From positions 1-59,471 of the forward strand of contig NZ_MLFS01000023.1 of assembly GCF_002095485.1 (NCBI RefSeq): 59,471 nt of DNA, in the 5' to 3' direction. This stretch comes from Pantoea wallisii. GTDB lineage: Bacteria > Pseudomonadota > Gammaproteobacteria > Enterobacterales > Enterobacteriaceae. The position numbers and the translations under genes were made by a program. The notes beneath the pieces were generated by a model, which had not been told where the DNA came from, made no database searches, and saw only the letters and a list, made by a program, of their open reading frames with translations. Below are positions 44,115-53,356 of the stretch, piece after piece (within the stretch, counting starts at the first letter, position 1; every line of letters begins with the position of its first letter).

Positions 44115-44732
44115 TTAATCCAGGATGCTGAGCACCATATTAATGGTTTCCTCGCCATTAGTCACATCCTGAATTTTACCGACAACGCGCATGCCAAATG
44201 CCACGCACAATAACAGGCCGGCAGCCGTATCAGGATTGAGGCGCGAAGAGATTGAACCGTCCTCTTGCCCTTGCTGAATCAGGGAGGTTAAAAAGTTGCG
44301 ATTACGCATAACGGCTTCGCGCACTAATCGCGAAAGCTCTTCATCCAGCGTTTGCAGTTCAACGGTACTGCCAACCACCAGGCAACCGCGGCGGCCTTCA
44401 ATTTCGCTGGCAGAGTCCAGGTAAAACTGAAGTAATTCAGCAATACGCTCGCGGCCGGTAGGGTAGTGTTGCAGGCGCGCGCGTAAGTCAGTATTCCGCA
44501 GCAGGATATAGCGTTCAAATACCCGTAAAAAGAGTGAGCGCTTATCCTGAAAGGCTTTATAAATACTGCCGGCTGTCAGGTTCATCGCTGCGCCTAAATC
44601 ATTAATCGAAGCGGCATGAAAACCTTTCTGACGAAACACGATCATTGCGTTATCAAGCGCATCATCAATATCAAAGTTACGCGGACGACCGCGCTCTTTT
44701 GGCTGTTTAGCCGTGTTCGGATTATTTGTCAT
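44115..44732 (-). CDS. TetR family regulator
   Basis: About 205 residues from ATG 44732 (44741 also possible). A basic N-terminus QPKERGRPRNFDIDDALDNA leads into a TetR helix-turn-helix (HAASINDLGAAMNLTAGSIY). Similar to regulators of aldo-keto or SDR genes. Divergent from the NAD(P)-binding protein at 44859, its likely target. A perfect ATTAGGAAA/TTTCCTAAT hairpin (44079-44102) lies just after the gene. Confidence 0.9.
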   Translation of the reverse strand: MTNNPNTAKQPKERGRPRNFDIDDALDNAMIVFRQKGFHAASINDLGAAMNLTAGSIYKAFQDKRSLFLRVFERYILLRNTDLRARLQHYPTGRERIAELLQFYLDSASEIEGRRGCLVVGSTVELQTLDEELSRLVREAVMRNRNFLTSLIQQGQEDGSISSRLNPDTAAGLLLCVAFGMRVVGKIQDVTNGEETINMVLSILD

Positions 44733-44858
44733 CAGCAGCATATAGTTGAGTAACCATTTCCAAATTATCCGGATTACAGCCGGCAGGGTCAATGCCAGCC
44801 GCGTCGGCTATAGTTAATCCCTTTATGACTGACTATGTACACCAGGGGAGAACACGCT

Positions 44859-45515
44859 ATGAGTAACGTATTTATTATTGGTGGCGCAGGAAAAATTGGC
44901 CGCCGTTTGGCAAAAACTCTCGTCTCGGATGGACACACTGCGCGTCCGCTCTATCGCCAGCCGCAGCAGGAAGCCGAACTCCGTCAAACAGGCGCCAGCC
45001 CGGTGGAAGGCGATTTAGTCTCCCTTGATAGCCAGGCGCTGGCTGCGCTGATGCAGGGCAGCGATACGGTGGTTTTCACTGCCGGCGCGGGGGGAAAAGG
45101 CGGCGAAGCGATGACCAACGCGATTGATGGTGAAGGCGCAGTGAAAGCGATCGCCGCTGCCCGGCAGGCCGGTATTCACCGCTTTGTCATGGTCTCTGCT
45201 TTCCCGGAGGCGGGGCGCGGTAAGAATCTTTCAGATACTTTCGAAAATTACATGCGGGTAAAGAAAATGGCGGATGTCGCGCTGGCCAGTAGTCCACTGG
45301 ATTGGGTGATTCTGCGGCCCGCCACGCTGACAGACGAAGCAGGCAGCGGCAGTGTTTACGCCGGGCTGGCTATTCCGTATGGCAACGTCACCCGTGACGA
45401 TGTTGCCGCCGCGCTGGCCGCTATCATCAACCAGCCAGCCGTTTCGCGTGTGATCATTGAGCTCACGGAAGGCGAAACGCCGGTTGATCAGGCGATTGCG
45501 CAGTTCGCGCGCTAA
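44859..45515 (+). CDS. NAD(P)H-binding atypical SDR (NmrA-like)
   Basis: 218 residues from ATG 44859 (GGGGAG upstream). Rossmann start FIIGGAGKIGRRLAKTLVSDGH with no classical YxxxK; ends as a NAD(P)H-binding protein of the YwnB/NmrA kind. Role unknown, perhaps a redox sensor or reductase. Divergent from the TetR gene. Confidence 0.9.
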   Translation: MSNVFIIGGAGKIGRRLAKTLVSDGHTARPLYRQPQQEAELRQTGASPVEGDLVSLDSQALAALMQGSDTVVFTAGAGGKGGEAMTNAIDGEGAVKAIAAARQAGIHRFVMVSAFPEAGRGKNLSDTFENYMRVKKMADVALASSPLDWVILRPATLTDEAGSGSVYAGLAIPYGNVTRDDVAAALAAIINQPAVSRVIIELTEGETPVDQAIAQFAR

Positions 45516-45530
45516 AGCCCGCCATAACAC

Positions 45531-45938
45531 TCAACAAAACTGGTTGATCATCTGCAGCAGTAGCGGCTTGAGATTGCCAAGCTCTTCAAGATGCGCCAGT
45601 GACAGCGACTCCAGTACGCTCTCCGCTTCCGCCGTGAGGCGGAGAAACGTTTTACGCTGATCGCGCTTATCCTGCTCACGTATAATCAGTCCCGCCTCCT
45701 CTAACCGGCTAAGTAACCCTGAAGCGCTATGCGGTTTAAGCATCATCCGCTCTGCGACATATCCCACGGTTGCCCTACCTAACTCCGTACCGCGGATAGT
45801 CAGTAGCGCCTGATGCTGTTGCGGTGTCAGGCCCATACTGCGTGCCTGATTTTCGCTAAAAGCCATAAATTCACGCAGTGTGGCACGGAAATCGGCCAGC
45901 AGGGCGTAATCGGCATCGCTCATATGCGGTTGTGACAT
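45531..45938 (-). CDS. MarR family regulator
   Basis: 135 residues. Winged helix GYVAERMMLKPHSASGLLSR, LEEAGLIIREQDKRDQRKTF. MarR dimer repressor. Divergent from the CLC channel gene; a near-perfect palindrome in between (45961-45985) is its probable site. AAAGG site. Confidence 0.92.
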   Translation of the reverse strand: MSQPHMSDADYALLADFRATLREFMAFSENQARSMGLTPQQHQALLTIRGTELGRATVGYVAERMMLKPHSASGLLSRLEEAGLIIREQDKRDQRKTFLRLTAEAESVLESLSLAHLEELGNLKPLLLQMINQFC

Positions 45939-45960
45939 GTTGTAAACCTTTCAATGTTGA

Positions 45961-45985
45961 ATTTATATCGTAATGCGATGTAAAT
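45961..45985. promoter_or_regulatory. Probable MarR operator
   Basis: ATTTATATCG and CGATGTAAAT, 9 of 10 bases paired, with a 5-bp spacer, between the divergent MarR and CLC genes. Confidence 0.7.
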
Positions 45986-46019
45986 TGCGCGTTTCACAGA
46001 TGTAACGAGGAAACACACT

Positions 46020-47797
46020 ATGCGGGATCACTTCTCCGCTTCCCCGCTTCGGCCAAAACTTGCTGACCATACGGTAACAAAGCGCGTGATTATACTCGCG
46101 CTCATGAGCACGCTTATAGGCACTGGCGGCGCAATCGGGGCCATTGTGTTATTGCGGCTGATTGCGCTGATGACCAACCTGTTCTGGTATCAGCAATTCT
46201 CTTTTGCCGAACAGTCGATGCCGGGTGATGCCGGGACGCTGCATACGCTGGCTGCGCCGGTATTGGGGAGTCTGATCATCGGCATGATGGCACGTTTCGG
46301 CTCAGAAAAAATTCGCGGGCACGGCATCCCGGAAGCCATCGAAGCGATTTTATATAGCGAGAGCCGGATGTCACCTAAAGTGGCGCTGCTTAAACCGCTC
46401 TCTTCGGCGGTTTCAATTGGTAGCGGCGGCCCATTTGGTGCGGAAGGACCGATTATTATGACCGGCGGGGCGATCGGTTCGCTGTTTGCTCAGCTGTTTC
46501 ATCTCAGCGCCGCAGAGCGCAAGACGCTGCTGGTGGCAGGCGCGGCAGCGGGAATGACGGCTATTTTCAACGCGCCAATAGCCGCCGTGCTGCTGGCGTT
46601 GGAGGTTCTCCTGTTCGAATGGAAGCCGCGTAGCCTCATTCCGGTGGTAACGGCTACCGTAGTCTCCTGGTGCTGGCGTAACGCATTACTGGGTGCAACC
46701 GCTATCTTCCCGTTCAGTCTGACGACGCCTCTGCAACCCGGACATATTATCGCGGCGGTGGCGCTGGGCGTCGTAACCGGCGTGATGGCCGTGATGCTGT
46801 CCAAAAGTCTCTATCGGATTGAAGAGCTGTTTCATCAGCTGCCGGTGCACTGGATGTGGTGGCCCGCGCTCGGCTCGCTGATTGTCGGGGCTGGCGCGCT
46901 TATTGAACCGCGCGTGCTGGGGGCGGGGTATGCCAGCATTCAGAGTCTGCTGGATGGCTCGCTGGCGTTCAGAGTAATCTGCTCGCTGCTGCTGGTGAAA
47001 AGCCTGGTGTGGCTGGTTTCACTGGGTTCGGGCACGTCTGGCGGCGTGGTTGCGCCGCTGCTGATTATTGGCGGTGCTACCGGCGCGATACTGGCTCACT
47101 GGCTGCCAGGTTATGGCGGAATGCTGGTGATGGCCGGCATGGCCGGGACGCTCAGCGGCGCGATGCGTGCACCGCTGACCGGTACTCTGTTTGCGGTCGA
47201 GGTCACCGGGCATTTCGATCTGCTGCCCATGGCACTGGGTGCAGCCGTGGCCTCTTATGCGGTGAGCGTGCTGCTGATGCCACGGTCCATTTTTACGGAG
47301 CGCCTGGCGCGGCGCGGTCACCATATCGTGCAGGAGTACGCCACTGATACGCTGGAAACCACAAAGGCGCAGCAAATTATGTCAGCGGCGCCTGCGACGT
47401 TACCGGCCTCGATGTTGCTTAGCGACGTGGCCGATGTGATGATGGATTTAACCGCTCATCACCACTATCCGGTAGTGGATGCGCAGGGCGTATTTCTGGC
47501 GGTAGTGTCGCGTAAAGATGTTATTCACTGGCAGCTGCAAGCGCGCGCAACGGATATCACCCTGCAACAGTTAATAGGCGATGAGCGTGGTCTGAGTGCC
47601 ATCCCGATACCCTGTGCAGTGAGATTGCCGACTACATCTTTAGTGAAGAGGCAAGTATGGTGGTGGTGACGAACGCAGAGAGCGGCAAGGTTGCCGGGGT
47701 GATTACCCGCCACGATATCTTCCGCGTGCGTTACCTGGCCCATCGGGCAGAGAGCGTTAAAACCCGACATTTACTGCTGCGCAGAGCTGATCGGTAA
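46020..47797 (+). pseudogene. CLC chloride channel/transporter with CBS domains, 1-base frameshift near the end
   Basis: The first frame runs to 47669. CLC motifs: GSGGPFGAEGPIIM (gating Glu in GAEGP), GSGTSGGVVAPLL, and a CBS pair beginning IMSAAPATLP. After ERGLSAIP the reading frame is lost; the next frame continues as DTLCSEIADYIFSEEASMVVV then GVITRHDIFRVRYLAH to a stop at 47797. One extra base in CCC at 47603-47605 gives 592 residues. The core channel is complete, so function could persist without the second CBS half. Confidence 0.9.
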
Positions 47798-47798
47798 C

Positions 47799-47841
47799 CG
47801 GATAAAAACTGGCTGTCCCGCAGGACGGCCAGCTTTATCCG
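47799..47841. terminator. Bidirectional terminator
   Basis: CGGATAAA, CTGGC and GTCC arms pair with GGAC, GCCAG and TTTATCCG around a 4-nt loop. The minus strand has TTTTT, ending the MFS transcript. Lies between convergent genes. Confidence 0.85.
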
Positions 47842-47872
47842 CGATCTCAGGCGTGCAGAACAGTGCAGACAG

Positions 47873-49057
47873 CTAAGCGTTCGCAGATTTCTGCCTGCCC
47901 GCTGAACCGGCGCACAGCAGCGCCAGCAGTACCATAATAAATACCGGCAGCATCGCCATACGCAGACCGGCATGTTCACCGATAAAGCCCAGCGCGGGCG
48001 GGCCCACCAGAAAGGCCATATAGCCCAGCGTAGCGGCGATAGTGACACGTACCGCGCTGTTGTTGCCGTCGCCGGCGGCAGAGACGGTCAGCGGGAAACC
48101 CAGTGAGGCACCGATGCCCCAGAACAACACTGCGGCAGCAGCCAGCCAGGCATTATCAGAGAAGATCACCATGGCCAGGCCCAGCGCAGCTGAAAACGCG
48201 CTGGCGCGAAGCACCCGAACGCGACCAAGGCGATCAACCACATAGCCACCCAGAAAACGTCCCAGCGTCATGCCCGCAGTAAAGCCCGCATATACCAGCG
48301 TACTCTGCGTAGGATTCAGGTTATGACCATCGATCATCAGTAAAGGCAACCAGTCATTGGCTGAGCCTTCCGCCAGCGCCATCGCCAGAATCACCACGCC
48401 AAGAATCAGCAGCTGGCGATCGCGTAGTTCACGCCCAACCTGAGACAAGAAACCGCCCTGATGATCCTGCTCGCTGCGCTCACTGTCGCTGGTGGCAGGC
48501 AGGTGGCGCAGGGCGGTCAGTGCTATCAACAGGTTAACCACCAGCACGGCGGAAAAATGCCAGCTGATGCTGATATTGGCAGCGGTCATCGCCAGGCCTG
48601 AGAGCGCACCAATCAGCGTACCGAAGCTGAAAAAGCCGTGAATAGTCGTCATGATTGAGCGGCTGATACGGCGCTCAAACGCTGCGCCTTCCACGTTAAT
48701 CACCACATCCATCAGTGCCGTGCCGCCGCCAAGCAGCACCAGGCTGGCAAATACGGCCCCGCTGCTGGCCAGCGTGAGTGCCCCGGCCATCACCAGCAGG
48801 CCACATAACAGCAGGGCGTAGCCATAGCGCATCACACGCTGGGTGCCAAACTGGGCGATCAGTTTGCCCGCCAGCAGCACACCCAGCATCGACCCGCAGG
48901 AGAAACCAAACAGGATCATGCCCATCATCTCCGTAGAAGCATGCAACACATCGCGCATAAACGGTGTGCGGCTGACCCACGAAGCCCAGGTAAAACCGGG
49001 AATAAACATCAGGCCATATATCGCCCATTTACTCCGCTGCTGTTGCTGAAGATCCAT
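47873..49057 (-). CDS. MFS transporter (YbjJ-like)
   Basis: 394 residues, 12 hydrophobic segments. Loop 2-3 region LLAGKLIAQFGTQRVMRYG and a second loop LGGYVVDRLGRVRVLR. Resembles E. coli YbjJ, which also sits beside a TetR gene (ybjK). A TetR gene lies 90 bp upstream on the same strand here. Substrate unknown. Confidence 0.88.
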   Translation of the reverse strand: MDLQQQQRSKWAIYGLMFIPGFTWASWVSRTPFMRDVLHASTEMMGMILFGFSCGSMLGVLLAGKLIAQFGTQRVMRYGYALLLCGLLVMAGALTLASSGAVFASLVLLGGGTALMDVVINVEGAAFERRISRSIMTTIHGFFSFGTLIGALSGLAMTAANISISWHFSAVLVVNLLIALTALRHLPATSDSERSEQDHQGGFLSQVGRELRDRQLLILGVVILAMALAEGSANDWLPLLMIDGHNLNPTQSTLVYAGFTAGMTLGRFLGGYVVDRLGRVRVLRASAFSAALGLAMVIFSDNAWLAAAAVLFWGIGASLGFPLTVSAAGDGNNSAVRVTIAATLGYMAFLVGPPALGFIGEHAGLRMAMLPVFIMVLLALLCAGSAGRQKSANA

Positions 49058-49072
49058 AGCAATCCTTGTTTG

Positions 49073-49088
49073 TCGTACAGGTGTACGA
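49073..49088. promoter_or_regulatory. Palindrome before the YbjJ-like gene
   Basis: TCGTACA-GG-TGTACGA, perfect, 16 bp upstream of the MFS ATG and after the TetR gene. Likely the site of that TetR protein. Confidence 0.65.
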
Positions 49089-49146
49089 GATGATAGTACA
49101 AAAATCTTCCGCCACCCAACAGTTCATTTTTACTCTTGGGGATTGA

Positions 49147-49680
49147 TTAATCGGCAGCGATTTTCTGCACGGCGTTCAGTACTGAAGTGCGGCTGACAGG
49201 CGTGTCATTCAGAAGATTATGGATGGTAAACCCTTCTATCAGGGCGTCCAGCGCGCAGGCGGTTTCAGGCGAAAAACAGAGCTGTAAAGATTCGCGGCTG
49301 CGCGCCATCCACTGCTGGAGCAGGGCCCGAAACGGCGCTTTACGTGCAGCAAGCGAGTAGAGTTCAAAACTCAGTACCAGATGGCGCTGGCTTACCCAGA
49401 TATCCCCGCAGATTAAATCAACCACCGCTTCGCAGGCGCTGGCGAGATCGTTCACGCTTTGCATACGGAGACGGAAAGCGTGGGCAATATTATCCACCAT
49501 ATAGCTGAACGCAGCCATCAGCAGGCGATCGGTTTGCGGGAAGTGATAGGTGAGTGTGCCGGGTGAGAGCGCCGCCTGTTCTGCTACGCGGCGATAGGTG
49601 GTGCCGCGCACGCCCTGGTTGATAATCACCGTCAGCGTGGCTTCCAGTATGGCAGTTTTGATGTCGCGCGTGTCGCTCAT
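49147..49680 (-). CDS. TetR family regulator
   Basis: 177 residues. Helix-turn-helix TTYRRVAEQAALSPGTLTYH near residues 26-46, and a helical ligand domain. Upstream of the YbjJ-like MFS gene, its probable target through the palindrome at 49073. Arrangement like E. coli ybjK-ybjJ. Confidence 0.9.
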   Translation of the reverse strand: MSDTRDIKTAILEATLTVIINQGVRGTTYRRVAEQAALSPGTLTYHFPQTDRLLMAAFSYMVDNIAHAFRLRMQSVNDLASACEAVVDLICGDIWVSQRHLVLSFELYSLAARKAPFRALLQQWMARSRESLQLCFSPETACALDALIEGFTIHNLLNDTPVSRTSVLNAVQKIAAD

Positions 49681-49762
49681 TATCCCTCCGGCAGAAGCGC
49701 AAAGGGTAACGCGTTAAGCGGCAGAAAGCACCTCCGCATGCGGAATGCGGAGGTGAAGCCAA

Positions 49763-51403
49763 TCAGAAACTTTGCCAGTCAGCACTGTTCGCCACGGCCA
49801 GACGCGCCGGCTTCGCTGGTTCTGCTGGCGTTGCAGCAGGTCGCATGGGCTGATGCGCCACACCCTCCAGCACAAATTTACCGACCAGTTGGTTGAGGTT
49901 CTGGGCCTGCTCCTGCAGGGACTGCGAGGCCGCTGACGCCTCTTCAACCAGCGCGGCGTTCTGCTGGGTAACATCATCCATCTGATTAACCGCCTGCTGC
50001 ACCTGCGTAATGCCCTGGCTCTGCTCGACGGCGGCGGCGGCAATTTCACTCATCAGCTCACTCACCTGATGAATGGCCTCGTTCATCTCATTCATGTTGC
50101 GACTCACATCGCTGGCCTGCGTTGCACCGGCTTCGGTCAGGCGGTGTGCCTCCTCAATCAGCGCTTTGATCTCCCGAGCAGCAGAAGTAGAGCGCTGCGA
50201 CAGGCTACGCACTTCACCGGCCACCACGGCAAAGCCTTTACCGTGCTCGCCCGCACGTGCGGCTTCTACCGCTGCGTTAAGTGCCAGAATATTAGTCTGG
50301 AACGCGATGCCTTCAATCATCGATACAATCTCGGTCACTTTACGCGAACTGCCGCGAATATCATCCATCGTGGAGAGCATGGTGCCCAGCGAACCGCCGC
50401 TTTTCTCCGATAACGCACTGGCATTGGCTGCCAGCTGGCTCGCCTGTCGGGTGTTATCCGCGGTCTGGCGCACCGTTTCACCCAGCTCGGTCATGCTGGC
50501 GGCCGTTTGCTCCAGCGAGGCCGCCTGCTGTTCAGTACGTGAAGAGAGATCCTCGTTACCGGCGTAAATCTGTAGCGATGCGCTGCTGACCGATTGCGAT
50601 GCGTTACGCACGGAGGCGAGTGAATTTGCCACGCTACGCATTAAAAGGTTGAAAGCGTGCGCCATTTTTCCAACCTCATCGCGACGGTCCTCATCCGCTG
50701 TTAGCGTCAGGTCCAGATTTTCGCTGGCGCGCATCATCACGTCACCCACCGCAGAGAGGCTGCGGCGAATCCGCAATACGGTAAACAGCGCGAACAGGCC
50801 CAAAATAATTACCGTAGCCGCCACGCCAGCGATGGTGGTCAGTAACACATTGTGGAAGGTGCTGCGGTTGGTGGCGCGCAGTTCATCACCAATCGCAATG
50901 TTCAGCGCCAGCTGCTTCTGGTAACTGCTGATAAGCTGACGAATCACCGCGCCGATACCCGCTTGCCCCTCAATCAGCTCGAGCGTGGTGGCACTCTGAT
51001 GACTGCGTGAAGCCGTGAGAAAGGCGGGCAGGGCAGCCGATATCTGTTGAATATTTTCCAGCGCGACGTGGGTAAGACGCTCATCTTCCGCATTGGAGAT
51101 ATCATGTGCCATGTAGTAATCCGTTAGTGTCTTCAGGCCGGCGATCTGTTGATTGATCGCCGTCTCTACGGCCGGCATTCCGCTGTCCTGCAGTTGACTC
51201 TGATGCTTATAGAGCGTCAGCGCCAGCTGGTTACTCTGGTCAATCAGTTTACCCAGATCCTTGATGGAGGGAATGGCGTTAGCCTGCACGTATTCAAAGC
51301 GGTCCTGAAAGCCGGCAAGCAGCGAGATCGCCAGTACGGCCTGCAGGATGATGGCCGCAAAAAGCATGGAGAAGTTCAGGAACAGACGTTGGGAGATGTT
51401 CAT
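49763..51403 (-). CDS. Methyl-accepting chemotaxis protein
   Basis: 546 residues. Helix at 8-30, a four-helix periplasmic sensor (about 33-187), second helix (about 188-210), HAMP (212-265), and a signalling tip [20 protein letters not shown]. It ends in DWQSF, matching the NWETF-type pentapeptide that tethers CheR/CheB, so it should be a self-sufficient high-abundance-type receptor. A FliA-type promoter lies upstream. Ligand unknown. Confidence 0.93.
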   Translation of the reverse strand: MNISQRLFLNFSMLFAAIILQAVLAISLLAGFQDRFEYVQANAIPSIKDLGKLIDQSNQLALTLYKHQSQLQDSGMPAVETAINQQIAGLKTLTDYYMAHDISNAEDERLTHVALENIQQISAALPAFLTASRSHQSATTLELIEGQAGIGAVIRQLISSYQKQLALNIAIGDELRATNRSTFHNVLLTTIAGVAATVIILGLFALFTVLRIRRSLSAVGDVMMRASENLDLTLTADEDRRDEVGKMAHAFNLLMRSVANSLASVRNASQSVSSASLQIYAGNEDLSSRTEQQAASLEQTAASMTELGETVRQTADNTRQASQLAANASALSEKSGGSLGTMLSTMDDIRGSSRKVTEIVSMIEGIAFQTNILALNAAVEAARAGEHGKGFAVVAGEVRSLSQRSTSAAREIKALIEEAHRLTEAGATQASDVSRNMNEMNEAIHQVSELMSEIAAAAVEQSQGITQVQQAVNQMDDVTQQNAALVEEASAASQSLQEQAQNLNQLVGKFVLEGVAHQPMRPAATPAEPAKPARLAVANSADWQSF

Positions 51404-51468
51404 CTTATTATCCTTAATCTAAAAGCAATCCGACACGCAGCGCATCGGAAAAAGAGGCAGATGAAGGA

Positions 51469-51495
51469 ATATCGGCACTTTGAGGGTTTTAGTTA
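51469..51495 (-). promoter_or_regulatory. FliA (sigma-28) type promoter
   Basis: Minus-strand TAACTAAA, 11 bases, then GCCGATAT, against consensus TAAAGTTT-N11-GCCGATAA. It lies about 65 bp before the chemoreceptor ATG. A site found by eye. Confidence 0.5.
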
Positions 51496-51589
51496 GCAGA
51501 ATGTTGAATAAAGCGGGGCTGCGAGCCACGCGCTGTACATCCGGAAAGGGCTCACGGATAATTCATCTTTTAAGCGACTGAGGCAGCCT

Positions 51590-51934
51590 ATGCTGGAGAA
51601 CCACCCACAGCGAGCAGCGATTCGGCTGGAACAGGTACTTACCGCACTGGGTAATCCGCTGCGCATGGCGGTGATCGCGGTGCTTGCCGACGGCGGTGAA
51701 CATCCCTGCGGATCACTGGTAAAAGGGGTGTCGAAATCAACGCTGACTCACCACTGGCGCGTGCTGCGCGACAGCGGTGTCATCTGGCAGAAACCATCCG
51801 GCCGGGAGAACCTGCTGTCGCTGCGGCGCGACGATCTTGAGGCACGTTTTCCCGGATTACTCGGAGCGTTACTCAACGCGACCGCGCAGGATGCGTTAAC
51901 CTGCGCTGCCGTGCAGGCGTTCCGGCCAGATTAA
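51590..51934 (+). CDS. ArsR-type helix-turn-helix regulator
   Basis: 114 residues. Winged helix LEQVLTALGNPLRMAVIAVL, then STLTHHWRVLRDSGVIWQKP. No Cys metal site of the classical ArsR kind. GAGG site. Tail-to-tail with the CynX-like MFS gene, 2 bp apart. Confidence 0.88.
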   Translation: MLENHPQRAAIRLEQVLTALGNPLRMAVIAVLADGGEHPCGSLVKGVSKSTLTHHWRVLRDSGVIWQKPSGRENLLSLRRDDLEARFPGLLGALLNATAQDALTCAAVQAFRPD

Positions 51935-51936
51935 TA

Positions 51937-53127
51937 TCAAATGTGGCGCGCCCGCCCCGCCAGCGTCGCCATAACCATCTGCACGGTGGTCACCAGCAGA
52001 AGCATGATAAGCGGCAGCTGCCAGTTACCGCTGGCATCATGCAGCATGCCAAAGCAGAGCGGCCCCAGGGCTGCCAGTCCATACCCGACGCACTGTGCCA
52101 TACCGGAGAGCTTCGACGCCTGATGATGATCCTGCGTGCGCAGATTAAACAGTGACAGGCTAATCAGCAGCGATGCGCCCGCGCCCAGCCCGGCCAGAAT
52201 CAGCCACAGCAGCGACCACGACGGCGCCAGCAGTAGTCCGGCAACGGCGATGAAGATCGAGAGCGAGGCGAGAAAACCCATCAGACGTTGGTCGGCCATC
52301 CGCTTCAGCGCGCTCATACAAGCAAGGTTAGAGGCAATCGCGACGATCTGATAAACGAACAGCATGCCGCCCGCTTCCAGCTGGCTAATGCCGTTATCCT
52401 GTGCGAACGGGGTAAACCAGCCGATCAGGGTATAAAACAGCAGCGACTGGCAGGCCATAAACAGTGAGACCTGCCACCCCAGCGCCGAACCCCACGGTGA
52501 GCGTGCAGGCTGGCGGGAAGAGGAGGTATGTGCCTGCTCCTGCGGTTTTTTCAAGTGGGGCAGCCAAGCCAGCAGGGCGACCAGCGCCGGTATCACCCAG
52601 ACCGCCAGCGACAGGCGCCAGCCCGCACGGCTGATCTCCGCCAGCGGCACGGCGACACCTGATGCGATACTGGCGGAGATCCCCATGGTCATGGCGTACA
52701 GCCCGATATAGCGTGCGGTATGGGCGGTGTAGTCCCGTTTAATCAGGGGCGGCAACAGCACGTTTGCTGCGGCGATGCCGGCGCTGAGAATCAGAGTGCC
52801 GACCCATAAGGCTGCCTCGCTGCCGCTGATGCGCAGCAGTGATCCAAGGGTGATCAGCAGCAGGGAGCCCCACAAGCTGCGCTCCAGGCCGAAGCGGTTG
52901 CCCGACCAGGCCGCAGGCGGTGCCAGCGTGGCAAACATCAGCAGCGGTAAAAAATTGAGCACGCCAGCGGCACTGGCGCTAAGACCAAACGCCAGACGGA
53001 TATTCTCCAGCACCGGGCCAGTCGCCGTAACAGGAGTGCGCAGGTTCGCTGCGGTCAACAGCAGTAAAAACAGGAAAAAACCTGACTGACGGACAGCCGG
53101 GTGGTGTGCTAAAGCAGTACGGGGCAT
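51937..53127 (-). CDS. CynX/NimT family MFS transporter
   Basis: About 396 residues from ATG 53127 (53166 also possible). Signature start LLLLTAANLRTPVTATGPVL of the CynX/NimT group; 12 hydrophobic segments. In E. coli these move cyanate or 2-nitroimidazole; here the substrate is unknown. Convergent with the ArsR-type gene. Confidence 0.88.
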   Translation of the reverse strand: MPRTALAHHPAVRQSGFFLFLLLLTAANLRTPVTATGPVLENIRLAFGLSASAAGVLNFLPLLMFATLAPPAAWSGNRFGLERSLWGSLLLITLGSLLRISGSEAALWVGTLILSAGIAAANVLLPPLIKRDYTAHTARYIGLYAMTMGISASIASGVAVPLAEISRAGWRLSLAVWVIPALVALLAWLPHLKKPQEQAHTSSSRQPARSPWGSALGWQVSLFMACQSLLFYTLIGWFTPFAQDNGISQLEAGGMLFVYQIVAIASNLACMSALKRMADQRLMGFLASLSIFIAVAGLLLAPSWSLLWLILAGLGAGASLLISLSLFNLRTQDHHQASKLSGMAQCVGYGLAALGPLCFGMLHDASGNWQLPLIMLLLVTTVQMVMATLAGRARHI

Positions 53128-53356
53128 ATTGTCGCACCATAGAGATAAGGCAGAGTGTTTCTGCATATGGTGCGTTGATTGACGTTAACGCGTACGCAGC
53201 GGAGAGGCCCGCTGAAGAGGCGCTATACTAGCGAGCGGCTAACGTGATGTAAAGTATCGACATGTGCGGTAAAACAGCGAAATGCGGCTGCGCGACTTGC
53301 GCCATCTCCCTTCCGCGTCCACCTTTAATGTTCCTCTGATGGCAAATGGACGATCA

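Noticed and set aside
44071..44214. 47-codon frame antisense to the TetR gene end
   Set aside because: Mostly antisense to a well-supported gene.
50073..50567. Long open frame antisense to the chemoreceptor
   Set aside because: Frames opposite Ala/Ser-rich signalling domains stay open by composition; no start signals.
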